Source of the DNA: Anaerolineae bacterium
Lineage (GTDB): Bacteria; Chloroflexota; Anaerolineae; Promineifilales; Promineifilaceae
Reading direction: 5' to 3'
Length of the DNA: 64,000 bases
NCBI GenBank assembly: GCA_020848035.1
Contig: JADLAX010000027.1
Span: 73,528-137,527, forward strand
Positions 1 through 8,415 of this stretch are shown here, in pieces. Numbering within the stretch: the first letter of the stretch is position 1; every line of letters starts with the position of its first letter. The position numbers were made by a program, and so were the translations under genes. The notes under the pieces were generated by a model. The model was not told the origin of the DNA, did not search any database, and saw nothing but the letters and a program-made list of their open reading frames with translations.

Positions 1-314
1 TCGAAGGCGTGATCCAGGCAATGTACGCCACCGACCAGGAATACCCATTTGTGGCCAAGTCTAACGCGGGCATCCCAGAGTACGTTCACGGCCATCTGCA
101 CTACAACGGCACGCCCGACGTCATGGCCGACTATGCCATCAAAGTGCGCAACTACGGCGCCCGCATCATCGGTGCCTGCTGCGGCAGCAGCCCGGCGCAC
201 ATTGCGGCGATGGCAGAAGCCCTGGCCCATGCGCCCATTGAACGACAGGTGGTGGCAACGGCCGTTTCCACCGCCGCCCCCACCCGCACCCGCGAACGCC
301 GCCGTCGGGGCTAA
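1..314 (+). CDS. Homocysteine S-methyltransferase domain protein, C-terminal part (5' end outside window)
   Basis: The reading frame is open from the window edge and stops at 314, so only the last ~104 residues are seen. The segment GARIIGACCGSSPAHIAAMAEAL matches the C-terminal zinc-binding part of the homocysteine S-methyltransferase fold (MetH N-domain, BHMT, MmuM), where the adjacent Cys pair ligates Zn that activates homocysteine thiolate. The tail after residue ~80 is low-complexity (Ala/Thr/Arg). The DUF1638 gene starts 21 bases downstream in the same direction, so the two are probably co-transcribed. Which methyl donor is used cannot be told without the missing N-terminal part. Confidence 0.8.
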   Translation, partial: EGVIQAMYATDQEYPFVAKSNAGIPEYVHGHLHYNGTPDVMADYAIKVRNYGARIIGACCGSSPAHIAAMAEALAHAPIERQVVATAVSTAAPTRTRERRRRG

Positions 315-335
315 AACCCGCAAAGGACGGTTTTG

Positions 336-929
336 ATGAAAACCGCCATCATCTTTTGCGGTGCCCTGGCCCGCGAAATTTTGGACATCGTGCAAAAACA
401 TGGCTGGGATGCCGAGGTGTTTGGCATCTCAGCCCTGGACCACATGTTCCCCGAACGCATCGCCCCCGACGTAGAAAAGCGTTACCTGGAAATCCGCGAC
501 CGGTTCGACCGGGTGCTGATTGGCTTTGGCGACTGCGGCTCGCAAGGCGCCGTGGATCGGCTGGCCGCCCAATACGGCCTGGAGCGCATCGACGGCCCGC
601 ACTGCTACGAAATGTACGGCGGCTCGACGTTTCAAGAGTTGATGGATGAAGAACCGGGCACTTTTTTCCTCACCGATTTTTTGGTGCGAGGCTTTAAGGG
701 GACTATTTTGAAAGGGCTGGGGCTGGATCGGTTTCCCCAGCTCAAAGAAGAATATTTCCGCAACTACAAGCGCATTGTCTACCTGGCGCAAAACCCAGAC
801 CCGGAGCTCATCGCCCAGGCCCAGCAGGCCGCCGCTTACCTGGAACTCCCGCTTGAAGTCCGTACCACCGGCTACGGCCTGCTAGAAGATCGGCTGGTGG
901 CGATGATGAGCCGTGATCAGTCGCCGTAG
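336..929 (+). CDS. DUF1638 family protein
   Basis: A 197-residue protein beginning MKTAIIFCGALAREILDIV, with a second conserved patch GFGDCGSQGAVDRLA near residues 65-80 and HCYEMYGGSTF near 90-100. This pattern fits DUF1638, a family often encoded beside corrinoid or homocysteine methyltransferase genes; its biochemical role is not settled. I start at ATG 336 because AAGGAC lies just upstream; a TTG one codon earlier is less likely. The upstream neighbour is a homocysteine methyltransferase, which supports a role in methyl-group or C1 metabolism (inference). Its 3' end overlaps the convergent toxin gene by 13 bases. Confidence 0.75.
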   Translation: MKTAIIFCGALAREILDIVQKHGWDAEVFGISALDHMFPERIAPDVEKRYLEIRDRFDRVLIGFGDCGSQGAVDRLAAQYGLERIDGPHCYEMYGGSTFQELMDEEPGTFFLTDFLVRGFKGTILKGLGLDRFPQLKEEYFRNYKRIVYLAQNPDPELIAQAQQAAAYLELPLEVRTTGYGLLEDRLVAMMSRDQSP

Positions 930-1174
930 ACATCACGTCTGTGGCGGACACGCACGATGGTGACTGTCTTGGCATCATCATCAACTTGGTAAACGATCCG
1001 ATAATCACCAACCCGAACACGCCAGCCTTCCAAATCACCTTGTAACTTACGAACTCCCGGTGGGCGCGGGTTATCCCGCAAGGCAAGAATGTGTTGGTTG
1101 ATGCGAAGAAACAAAGCGTTGGGAAACCGCTTCAGATCGCGTTCCGCAGATCGTTTAATCTTTATTTTGTACAC
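917..1174 (-). CDS. RelE/ParE-superfamily toxin
   Basis: An 85-residue basic protein. The pattern KRSAERDLKRFP, then LRDNPRPPGVRKLQGDLEGWRVRVGDYRIVYQVDDD, then VTIVRVRHRRDVY is the typical RelE/ParE fold: an N-terminal helix, a GxWRxRvGdYRivY strand core and a C-terminal R-H-R strand. RelE-type members cleave mRNA at the ribosome while ParE-type members target gyrase; the conserved basic tail favours RelE-like, but this is not certain. The start is GTG, with AGG upstream. It lies 15 bases after the stop of the antitoxin gene in the same direction, giving the antitoxin-first order. Confidence 0.85.
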   Translation of the reverse strand: MYKIKIKRSAERDLKRFPNALFLRINQHILALRDNPRPPGVRKLQGDLEGWRVRVGDYRIVYQVDDDAKTVTIVRVRHRRDVYGD

Positions 1175-1189
1175 AAACCAAACCTGAAG

Positions 1190-1459
1190 TTATCCATTTT
1201 CTGCTTTATCCGTGTTCATCTCAGCCAGAAACGCTTCATAATCACGGTCGGTTTCATCTTTGGCAGCTTCCAGACTAACCATATCAGAGAGGTCTTCAAG
1301 CCGGGCCAATAAATTCTCGTAAGCTTCATATTCAACCAACACCGCCGCAGGCCGACCATGCTGAGTAATGTAAATGGCATCGCCCCCTTCGCGAATTGTT
1401 TGGATAATTTGGCTGGTCTGGCGACGCAAATCACTAATTGGCATTATTTTTGTAGGCAT
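1190..1459 (-). CDS. Phd/YefM-family antitoxin
   Basis: An 89-residue protein whose N-terminus PTKIMPISDLRRQTSQIIQTIREGGDAIYITQHGRPAAVLVEYEAYENL is the canonical Phd/YefM DNA-binding domain. The acidic C-terminal third (DETDRDYEAFLAEM) is the expected toxin-neutralising helix. ATG 1459 is chosen over GTG 1468 because AAGG lies eight bases upstream. Antitoxins of this family repress their own promoter together with the toxin. Upstream on the minus strand is a TATAAT (about 1491-1497) inside an AT-rich stretch with short inverted repeats, a plausible autoregulated promoter. Confidence 0.85.
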   Translation of the reverse strand: MPTKIMPISDLRRQTSQIIQTIREGGDAIYITQHGRPAAVLVEYEAYENLLARLEDLSDMVSLEAAKDETDRDYEAFLAEMNTDKAENG

Positions 1460-1485
1460 ATTTAGCACCTTCTTTTGTATTAATT

Positions 1486-1530
1486 TTGGTACATTATAAA
1501 GGACATTAATTAAACTGCATAACGTTTTTG
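1486..1530 (-). promoter_or_regulatory. Probable promoter of the toxin-antitoxin pair
   Basis: Reading the minus strand, a perfect TATAAT lies about 30 bases upstream of the antitoxin ATG in AT-rich DNA (TTTAATTAATGTCC just upstream). A -35 element is poor. Position and composition fit an autoregulated promoter; no transcript evidence is available. Confidence 0.4.
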
Positions 1531-1620
1531 CGGGAAAACTTCGGAGCTATGCGCGGTTTATCCAGTAATTGGCATATTTGACGGTAAACTTTCTGCCAAT
1601 CATATAAAGGCGAAATCTAG

Positions 1621-2184
1621 ATGAATAACAACTTGGGAAACTTTTTACAAGGAAAAACGGCCGTTGCCACCCACCACCGCACCTGGGAATGGCAAACTAC
1701 CCCCCTGCCCTTGCAGGAAAAAATTTATCTCTCGCCCACCCTGCCACCCGATGAGCTGATTAGCTCCGCCCGGGTTATCCTGCGGCGCGGCGACGAGGTG
1801 ATGGTAATTCACGATCACGAAAACCAGCCGTACATTATCCCTGGCGGGCGGCGGGAACCGGGTGAAACCGTTTTACAGACGCTGCATCGAGAAATTGGTG
1901 AAGAAACAGGTTGGACGGTGCAAAACACGGCCGTTCTCGGCTTTTTCCACTTCCAGCACAGCGCGCCCAAACCAGATGGCTACCCCTACCCGCATCCCCA
2001 CTTTTTCTGGGCCATCTTCACCGCCCAGGCCGACCGGTACGATCCCGCCCGCCTGGAAACCGACTTCTACGTCACCAGCGCCCGCTTCCACCCCATCCAA
2101 GAAGTGTTAACCTGGCAGCTCGGCTACGGCCAACATGAACTGCTGCAAACGGCCGTACAGCACAAAAGCACCAATTACCCATAA
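1621..2184 (+). CDS. Nudix hydrolase
   Basis: A 187-residue protein with a perfect Nudix box (Gx5Ex7REUxEExGU) at about residues 79-101: GRREPGE...REIGEETGW. Nudix enzymes hydrolyse nucleoside diphosphates linked to another group using Mg2+ bound by the REUxEE glutamates. The substrate cannot be inferred from the box alone. The N-terminal ~50 residues are not part of the core fold. AAGGCG precedes the ATG. The gene is isolated: the preceding gene is divergent and the following gene convergent, separated by a heptamer-repeat hairpin. Confidence 0.9.
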   Translation: MNNNLGNFLQGKTAVATHHRTWEWQTTPLPLQEKIYLSPTLPPDELISSARVILRRGDEVMVIHDHENQPYIIPGGRREPGETVLQTLHREIGEETGWTVQNTAVLGFFHFQHSAPKPDGYPYPHPHFFWAIFTAQADRYDPARLETDFYVTSARFHPIQEVLTWQLGYGQHELLQTAVQHKSTNYP

Positions 2185-2218
2185 CTCTTCGCAGATTCAG
2201 CAATATGCGGAGTAGAAG

Positions 2219-2276
2219 AAGATTGGAGATTGGAGATTGGCGGTTGTTTAATCTCCAATCCTCAATCTCCAATCCC
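2219..2276. repeat. Heptamer-repeat hairpin (AGATTGG type)
   Basis: Three tandem AGATTGG units are followed by a 9-base spacer and complementary AATCTCC-type units. The stem lies between the convergent Nudix and cytochrome b genes. The same word recurs at 58591 and 62154. Confidence 0.85.
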
Positions 2277-2292
2277 AAAAGCTTTGGCTGGT

Positions 2293-4548
2293 TTACTGAA
2301 CGCAGCTGCTGCCCTTACACGGCGGGCTAAACAGCGGGTTGTACACCACACGCAAGATATCGCCAGGCACCAGCTCCGTGGTGGTCTCGAAAAACACCAG
2401 GGTGCTGTCACCCGGGTCGTCCACAAAGGCCAGGCGGATGTGGTGATTACCGGGGGCAATGGCCAGCTCCCGAATAAATGGATCAACCGGCTGGCTGAAA
2501 AATGTGGCCGGATCGTAGCTTTCTTCGGCCATCACGTTACCGTCCACTTCCAGGCGCAAGATTAACGGCCGTTCTGGCAAATTAAACGCCCCGGTCCGGT
2601 TAAACGGTAAGGTCAAATCCTCCACAATCACGCGCAGAACGGCACTGTCGGCCGCCACGCGGGAGCGAAACGGCATATCGGTTAGAAAGACCTGTGCCAG
2701 CAGCACCAGCACCATCATGACAAACAAAATTGCCAGGCTGCGCCACGAAATTTCGGGGTACATGCGCCGCGCAGTCATGAAGTCCGGCTCAGCGCCAGGC
2801 TCGGCGGCGGCAGGCAGCGGCGTTTTGAGGGCCGTGGCAAACTCGTCGGGGGCGACCCAGGCGGCGGTGATGGGTGCGTTGGCGTAAGCCCGGTTGAGGC
2901 GCGGTACACGCTGCCGGGTGATGCGCTTTTCAGCCCAGAGGTTGCCTTCCCGGTTGCGGCAGTCGTCTGGCGGGCAGCCGATCATCTGCACGTCGTGGGC
3001 ACCGGCTTCCAGAGCCCGCACCATCAGGTCTGGCGGCAGGGTGCCCACGCAGGGCACGGTAACAATTTCAACGGCCGTATCCGCCACAGCTACCGGTCCA
3101 TTTTCGGCCAGAAACGGCCGTGCCCCCTGCGCCGCATGCCGGTCACAGGTAAAAACAAGGCGCAGCGGCTGATCCGGGGCTTTGGCTTTGGCCAGCGTCA
3201 GGCGCAGCGCTACGGCATCCCACAGTAGTTCCGGCGGCGCAGCACCTAACGACACCGCCACGCCGTCGCAGGAACCCACACAAATGCCGCAAGAAACACA
3301 CAGCTTGGGATCGGCAATGGCGATAAATTTGTGCGGCTTGTCGTCGTGGCGCTCCACCATTTCAATCGCGCCGTAGGGGCAATCCAGGGCACACTTCGTA
3401 CAACCCGTGCAGCGGTCCAGCAAAATATTGACCACTGGCAGGCCAATCGATTTTGCTCCGCTGGGTTCAGCCAGGGCACGGTCACGAGTAATCCAGGGTA
3501 GGGCAATGGCAACGGCCGTAATCAGCAGCAAGCCACCCCACAACCAGGGCGCGGCAGCGCCACCTTCCGTGGGTAAATAAAAGAGGAAAAGTGGGTCCAG
3601 CGTAATGCTGGGCGGCAGGCTCTGGCTGTTGGCGGCAGGCAGGTTGCGCAGCGGGAAAAAGATCGCCACCAGGATGAGAACCAGCATCGTACCAATGACC
3701 AGGTGCATGTCGGGCAGCCACTTGGCCCGGCTCAGGCGGCGAATGTGCAGGTAGAAAAAGTAGGCCACCGCCAAAAAGAGGGCTATATGCAGCGCCAGCA
3801 GGATCAACATTATGGGCCAGCTGTTACCGCCTAAATCGGCGCGGGTCAGCCAGAGGACAAACCCATCAGCCCAGGCGGGCGTAACGGAGCGCAAAAAGCG
3901 GACAAAACCATCGGCGATGAGCTGGGCGCGGGCGTCTACCACCAGCCAATAACCGGTCACCCCGGCCAACCAGACGATGATGGTGAGTACGATGCCGGTG
4001 ACCCAGGCCAGCCAGCGCTGGCCGCGAAAGCGTTCCATGAACAGGGTGCGGTAGGCGTGCAGCAGGGTTGTAACTACCAGGGCACCAGAGGCATAGCGGT
4101 GCACTGCGCGCATGGTGCGGGTAATCACCATGTTGTTCATGCGCAGCACCGACAGGTAGGATTCCTCAAAACCGTATTTGTAAAAGAGGAAAATGTAGAA
4201 GCCGGTAAGCCCAACCACCAGGGTGAGCAGCACGGCAATGGTGCCGGTGTGGTAGAAGGGGTTCAGCTGTCGGGTAGCGGTGAGGGTGTTAAACGGCCGT
4301 TCCAGCCACAGCGTCATTCGTTCCAGCCAAACTGCCCACGACGCGGGTTTGCGCTGCCAACCCGCCAGCAAATCGCCAGCTTCTGGGTTATGCGCCACGG
4401 CCGTCCAGGTCACGTCATGTTCGTGATCATCATCCGGGTCTTCGTCAACAACGTCAATACTTTCTGCGGCAGCAACCGTTTGGCAATCATCTTCCAGCAC
4501 GGCACCGGGCAGCACTTCGGGCTCTTCTTTTTTTCTCAATCGTGACAT
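2293..4548 (-). CDS. Cytochrome b6-like / two-[4Fe-4S] ferredoxin / MvhD-like fusion protein
   Basis: A 751-residue membrane fusion. Residues ~90-340 are a cytochrome b N-domain with two HX13H pairs (H150/H164 and H254/H268) that would ligate two b haems across several TM helices. Residues ~380-427 hold two 4Fe-4S motifs (CTGCTKCALDC and CVSCGICVGSC). Residues ~460-560 carry cysteines in an MvhD/FrhD-like pattern (...C...PCVG...GCPPDDC...GN). A TM helix near 605-625 precedes a C-terminal beta-rich domain ending in two Cys. This suggests a quinone-linked electron entry or exit module. ATG 4548 is chosen because upstream in-frame starts fall inside the terminator of the preceding gene. The physiological partner is unknown. 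Confidence 0.8.
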   Translation of the reverse strand: MSRLRKKEEPEVLPGAVLEDDCQTVAAAESIDVVDEDPDDDHEHDVTWTAVAHNPEAGDLLAGWQRKPASWAVWLERMTLWLERPFNTLTATRQLNPFYHTGTIAVLLTLVVGLTGFYIFLFYKYGFEESYLSVLRMNNMVITRTMRAVHRYASGALVVTTLLHAYRTLFMERFRGQRWLAWVTGIVLTIIVWLAGVTGYWLVVDARAQLIADGFVRFLRSVTPAWADGFVLWLTRADLGGNSWPIMLILLALHIALFLAVAYFFYLHIRRLSRAKWLPDMHLVIGTMLVLILVAIFFPLRNLPAANSQSLPPSITLDPLFLFYLPTEGGAAAPWLWGGLLLITAVAIALPWITRDRALAEPSGAKSIGLPVVNILLDRCTGCTKCALDCPYGAIEMVERHDDKPHKFIAIADPKLCVSCGICVGSCDGVAVSLGAAPPELLWDAVALRLTLAKAKAPDQPLRLVFTCDRHAAQGARPFLAENGPVAVADTAVEIVTVPCVGTLPPDLMVRALEAGAHDVQMIGCPPDDCRNREGNLWAEKRITRQRVPRLNRAYANAPITAAWVAPDEFATALKTPLPAAAEPGAEPDFMTARRMYPEISWRSLAILFVMMVLVLLAQVFLTDMPFRSRVAADSAVLRVIVEDLTLPFNRTGAFNLPERPLILRLEVDGNVMAEESYDPATFFSQPVDPFIRELAIAPGNHHIRLAFVDDPGDSTLVFFETTTELVPGDILRVVYNPLFSPPCKGSSCVQ

Positions 4549-4610
4549 GGGCTTAGTGGCTGTTGGTCGAAGCAAAGGACAGGTGTGTAGCCTACCTCCA
4601 ACCGTGGGAA

Positions 4611-4658
4611 ACAAAAAAGGTGGTGACCGTCTGGCATTTGCCAACCAATCACCACCTT
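4611..4658 (-). terminator. Rho-independent terminator after the cytochrome c gene
   Basis: On the minus strand a perfect 10-bp stem (AAGGTGGTGA / TCACCACCTT) is followed by TTTTTGTTT. It sits between the cytochrome c lipoprotein stop and the start of the cytochrome b fusion, so the oxidase operon probably ends here and the fusion gene is partly or wholly transcribed separately. Confidence 0.85.
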
Positions 4659-4673
4659 GTGGGTGTCAGGTCG

Positions 4674-5108
4674 TTACTCCAACGTGAGGAGGAAGGCGAC
4701 CAAATCGTTGATTTGCGTATTGGTCAGCTCTTCGCCGTAGGTTTGGTACATCACGCCTTCGGTGTACCCTTCAGTGATGTGGGCATTGGGCTCACGGATG
4801 GACTGCTCCAGATATTCGGCAGCGGACATGCCTTCAACGGCCGTTTGGGCACGGGTACCCACGTCGGAGTGGGACGGGCCTACCAACACAACCCCAGGTT
4901 CCAGGGAATGGCAGGTAATGCAACCCGGTGCGCTGGCAGCGCCGATCACGGTCTCGTTAAAGAGACGTTCGCCGTTTGCTGCGTCACCTACGCTGGTAGC
5001 GGCCGTTTCTTCGCCACCTTCAGCCGGTTCATCGCTACCACCACCGCAGGCAGCCAGGGCCAGCGACAGCAGCAGCATCAATAAAATCGTTAACGTTAAT
5101 TTTCGCAT
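4674..5108 (-). CDS. Cytochrome c lipoprotein
   Basis: A 144-residue protein with a signal peptide ending in the lipobox LALAAC, an acidic Gly/Glu linker, and a class I cytochrome c domain with haem site CITCH and a plausible axial Met in EGVMYQTYG. It would be lipid-anchored on the outer face of the membrane. Its position directly after subunit I of a ba3-type oxidase makes it the likely electron donor (inference). ATG 5108 gives a normal signal peptide; a start five codons upstream would add MEVAS before the charged region. A terminator follows at once. Confidence 0.88.
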   Translation of the reverse strand: MRKLTLTILLMLLLSLALAACGGGSDEPAEGGEETAATSVGDAANGERLFNETVIGAASAPGCITCHSLEPGVVLVGPSHSDVGTRAQTAVEGMSAAEYLEQSIREPNAHITEGYTEGVMYQTYGEELTNTQINDLVAFLLTLE

Positions 5109-5191
5109 TGATGCGACCTCCAAAAATGAAATGTTTGTTTAATTTTGCTGGCACTGGCATTTCGGCCAGTGCCAACACGAACACCTTAACA

Positions 5192-6829
5192 TTACCACAA
5201 TTTGTTAAAACCGGGAGATGTTAAATTGAGATTGGAAATAAGATAAACCAATATTGGACCGTAAGAAACGACGATTAAAACGAGGGTAGCCACCACCCAG
5301 GGCCGCCATGTATCCAACCAGGCGGGAGCAGGATGTCCTTCCAGGGGTTCGGCAACAGGCATCTCAATCTCTTCAGTCAATGTCTTCTTCGAGAAGACCG
5401 TGCCCAACATATTGGTATAGAACAGCAAACCGCTCACCCCCAGAATGATACCGCCAAGCGCGGCTTCAATCAACAAGGGCTGCCAATCGGCCGAAGCGTA
5501 GGGGGCAACACCCAACATGGTGCGGCGCGGCGAACCAAAGTTCAACCCCAGAATGTGCAGACCGTTGGACATGAGCAGCATACCCACAAACCAGGTCCAG
5601 GACTGCCACAGCGCCACCTTATTGCTAAACAGCGGCTTGTTGGCCAGTTTTGGCACCAGCCAGTAGGCAATACCAAAGAAGGTAAGCGTTACGCCAGAGC
5701 CGACGGTGAGGTGGAAATGTCCCGGCACCCACATGGTGTTGTGAATCACCAGATTCAGGTTGTAGGAAGCGTTGGTGAGACCACCAATACCACCAAAAGC
5801 AAACAAAATCATGGCCAGGTTTTGCGCGGTAAAGGAGGGATTGTCCCAGGGCAGCGTACGAATCCAGCCCAACAGGCCAGTGCCGCCACGTGCCCGCCCA
5901 CCAATTTCCAGCGAGGCGATGACGTTAAATGCCGTCAGCAAGCTGGGAATAAACAGCGAGTAGGTCAAAACGGCATGGACCACCTTCCAACCTTGCGGTA
6001 CGCTGGGATCCAGGTATTGGTGATGCAAGCCGACGGGGATAGACAGCAGCAAGAACAGCCAGAACACCAAACGGGCCAACGGTTCACTGAACAGCTTGCC
6101 CCCGGCCTGCTTGGGCACCATGCCGTACCAGGCCACGTAGGCCGGCAGCAGCCAGAAGTAAACGATGGGATGCCCGGTGAACCAGAAGAAGGTACGGGCC
6201 AGCTGCGGGTCAATTCCATCAACCAGGCCCAAGGACCAGGGAATGATGAGCCAGAGCATTTCGGCCGCAATACCGACGGTGGCAATTTGCCACATCGCCA
6301 TGGTGATGTTGGACGCCAGGGCAATCAGCGGGGTCTGAACGCCGGGGTTCTCTTTGCGCCAGGCAGCGTAGGTGAGGAACATACCCCAACCACCAACCCA
6401 GGAGCCAATGACCACCAGGGTGAGACCAATGTAGTAATATGGTGAAGCCTGAAGCGGTGGGTAAAAGGTAAAAAGAACCGTTGCCAGGTTTAGCAGAACC
6501 GGAACGGCCGCCATCACGAGCCCAATGACCATAATGATCAGGCTGGCCCAGTTGAGCTTGGGGTGCGTCAGATCACGTTTCAAGCTGTGAACATTGGCAA
6601 AAGTAAGAAACCCAACAATGAAAAAAGTGGTCCACACCAGGACGTTTAACACACCGTGAATGGTTAGACCCTGGTAGTAGCTGTTCAGACCAACATTTGT
6701 GAGCGCGGGGTACACGTTAATGCCCACATGCTCAAGTTTTTGCAGAGGGCCTAAAGCGCCCCCGATAAACAGGGCGGTCATACCTACACCGAGGTACCAG
6801 CCCGTCAATTTTTTAGTGCCTGCATACAT
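5192..6829 (-). CDS. Cytochrome c oxidase subunit I, ba3-type
   Basis: A 545-residue multi-TM haem-copper oxidase subunit. Visible ligands: low-spin haem His in TIHG (H58), the CuB His and cross-linked Tyr in GHPIVYFWLLPAY (H220, Y224), the CuB pair HHQY (H269, H270), and H371/H373 in MWVPGHFHLTVG. The GHPxVYFWLLPAY form and the absence of the A-family D-channel pattern point to the B (ba3) family, which reduces O2 at high affinity and pumps protons. It sits 6 bases downstream of ctaB and upstream of the cytochrome c lipoprotein gene. Confidence 0.95.
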   Translation of the reverse strand: MYAGTKKLTGWYLGVGMTALFIGGALGPLQKLEHVGINVYPALTNVGLNSYYQGLTIHGVLNVLVWTTFFIVGFLTFANVHSLKRDLTHPKLNWASLIIMVIGLVMAAVPVLLNLATVLFTFYPPLQASPYYYIGLTLVVIGSWVGGWGMFLTYAAWRKENPGVQTPLIALASNITMAMWQIATVGIAAEMLWLIIPWSLGLVDGIDPQLARTFFWFTGHPIVYFWLLPAYVAWYGMVPKQAGGKLFSEPLARLVFWLFLLLSIPVGLHHQYLDPSVPQGWKVVHAVLTYSLFIPSLLTAFNVIASLEIGGRARGGTGLLGWIRTLPWDNPSFTAQNLAMILFAFGGIGGLTNASYNLNLVIHNTMWVPGHFHLTVGSGVTLTFFGIAYWLVPKLANKPLFSNKVALWQSWTWFVGMLLMSNGLHILGLNFGSPRRTMLGVAPYASADWQPLLIEAALGGIILGVSGLLFYTNMLGTVFSKKTLTEEIEMPVAEPLEGHPAPAWLDTWRPWVVATLVLIVVSYGPILVYLISNLNLTSPGFNKLW

Positions 6830-6835
6830 AAAAAT

Positions 6836-7750
6836 TTACCTCCACAAGCTGGCAAGCAAGACAACAACCAGCACGAGCGCAAGATAGAGATTGGAGAAGT
6901 GGAACAGGGCAAACGCCGGTGCTTTTTCGGCCGGGGCAATGAGCAGGGCAATGGTACGTACCACAAGTACGGCCGTTGCTAACCCAATCGGTACCAGGTA
7001 GACCCAATCAATGGCTGGCCAGAATCCCAACGCCATGCCCGCCGACGCCGTGAGGACCGTGTGTACGGCCGTCCAGCGGGCCGCCACCGTGGGCGCAACC
7101 CGGGCAGGCAGCATAGGATAGTCAGCTTTGATGTAGTCTGCCCGGTAAGCCAGGGCCAGCGCCCAGAAGTGTACCGGCGTCCAGACAAAGACCAGCGCGG
7201 CCAAAATCCAGACCCCCAACGCCGACCAGGCCCCCACCGCCGCGCCACCGCTGATGACGGCGCAGCTGCCTGCCGCACCCCCAATCACGATGTTGAGCGT
7301 GGTGCGCGGCTTCAGCCAGACGGTGTACACACCCACGTAAATGACAGCACCGAGGAAAACCCAAAATGCCAAAGCGAGATTGAATGCGGCGGCCAACGCA
7401 GTTGCCCCTAAAACCATGCCCACACCTAACAGCAGCACCAGGTGCGGATTTTCAATCTGGCCCGTGGCCAGCGGCCGGGCGGCCGTGCGATTCATCCGCG
7501 AATCGCGCTCACGCTCCAGGTATTGATTGATCCCCGAGGCGCCCGCCGCCGACAGCGTGCCGGTAAGGGCCAGCAGCACCCAGGACCAGCCAGAAACCCG
7601 CCCAGTCACCAGGGTGCCCAGACCCGCCCCGCCAAAAGCAGACAGGACCAGCAGGGAAACAATGCGTAGTTTGAAGAGGACAACGGCCGTACGCCACAAT
7701 GAGAGGGACGGCCGTCTTACCGGTTGGACAATTTCATTTACCGCATCCAT
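6836..7750 (-). CDS. ctaB: Protohaem IX farnesyltransferase (haem O synthase)
   Basis: A 304-residue UbiA-family prenyltransferase with multiple TM helices. The first Asp-rich motif is N-Q-Y-L-E-R-E-R-D-S-R-M-N-R-T, typical of CtaB/CyoE; the second lies in YRADYIKADYPML. It adds farnesyl to haem b for the haem o/a used by the adjacent oxidase. ATG 7750 overlaps the 3' end of the subunit II gene by a few bases, with GGAGCC as ribosome-binding site inside that gene, so translation is probably coupled. Confidence 0.93.
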   Translation of the reverse strand: MDAVNEIVQPVRRPSLSLWRTAVVLFKLRIVSLLVLSAFGGAGLGTLVTGRVSGWSWVLLALTGTLSAAGASGINQYLERERDSRMNRTAARPLATGQIENPHLVLLLGVGMVLGATALAAAFNLALAFWVFLGAVIYVGVYTVWLKPRTTLNIVIGGAAGSCAVISGGAAVGAWSALGVWILAALVFVWTPVHFWALALAYRADYIKADYPMLPARVAPTVAARWTAVHTVLTASAGMALGFWPAIDWVYLVPIGLATAVLVVRTIALLIAPAEKAPAFALFHFSNLYLALVLVVVLLASLWR

Positions 7751-7752
7751 AA

Positions 7753-8241
7753 CTATGGCTCCACGATCAATTGACCATACATTGTGTGATGACCCACGCC
7801 ACAATACTCATGGCAGACAAAATTGTATTCACCTGGCTCATCAAACGTGGCGGTCAATTTTGATACTTCGCCGGGCAAAACCATCATGTTGATGTTGGTT
7901 CCATCCAGCCGAAAACCGTGCTGAACATCTTTGCTGGTTAAATAAAAGGTGACAGTTGACCCCACCGGAACCCGAACCTGGTTTGGCTGGAAGGCCCAGG
8001 CCTGAGCCAGGATGTACACCTCATACTTGTTGGGCGCAAGTTCTCGCAGCCGCTCCGCTACCGGATCGCCCCAGGGGGACTGACCTGGCGTCGCCACAAC
8101 TTTGGGGTCGATACGTTCCACTGGCGCCGGAACCTGGAACCCAAAGGCGAAGCTGCTCACCAAAACGGCCGCTCCAAAAATGAGCAGCAGAATGGTTGTG
8201 CCAATGATAAAATTGCGTTCACGACTATCGATGTGCATCAT
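7753..8241 (-). CDS. Cytochrome c oxidase subunit II, ba3-type
   Basis: A 162-residue protein: one N-terminal TM helix (about residues 10-35) followed by a cupredoxin domain with the complete CuA site CHEYCGVGHHTM. The short single-helix form is usual for ba3 oxidases; A-family subunit II has two helices. The ATG overlaps the subunit IIa stop (GGATGATG arrangement), so the two are translationally coupled. An AGAGGGG upstream could serve as ribosome-binding site. Confidence 0.94.
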   Translation of the reverse strand: MMHIDSRERNFIIGTTILLLIFGAAVLVSSFAFGFQVPAPVERIDPKVVATPGQSPWGDPVAERLRELAPNKYEVYILAQAWAFQPNQVRVPVGSTVTFYLTSKDVQHGFRLDGTNINMMVLPGEVSKLTATFDEPGEYNFVCHEYCGVGHHTMYGQLIVEP

Positions 8242-8366
8242 CCGGTCACCCCTCTGGACAGCATTGTCAGATAGGCACTTCCCCACAGCGCAATGATGAG
8301 GAGAATGTACACAATGACAAGAGCGACAGTGCCTTGTGGAGCTTTGTACTTCTTATCCTTATCCAT
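8238..8366 (-). CDS. Cytochrome c oxidase subunit IIa (42 aa, single TM)
   Basis: Reading the minus strand from ATG 8366 gives a 42-residue protein: MDKDKKYKAPQGTVALVIVY, then a hydrophobic helix ILLIIALWGSAYLTML, then SRGVTG and TGA. A charged start, K-A-P-Q/K-G before the helix, and W-G-x-Y late in the helix resemble Thermus ba3 subunit IIa, which supplies the helix missing from the short subunit II. GAAGGAGG lies upstream, and the stop overlaps the start of subunit II. It is easy to miss because it is so short. The match is from memory of the family pattern. Confidence 0.8.
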   Translation of the reverse strand: MDKDKKYKAPQGTVALVIVYILLIIALWGSAYLTMLSRGVTG

Positions 8367-8415
8367 ACCTTTTCAAACCTCCTTCAGATTTGGCGGGCGT
8401 AAAGCGCACCCGCCG

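Noticed and set aside
4549..4644. An N-terminal extension of the cytochrome b fusion to 4644
   Set aside because: The extension lies across a perfect rho-independent terminator stem, so ATG 4548 is preferred.
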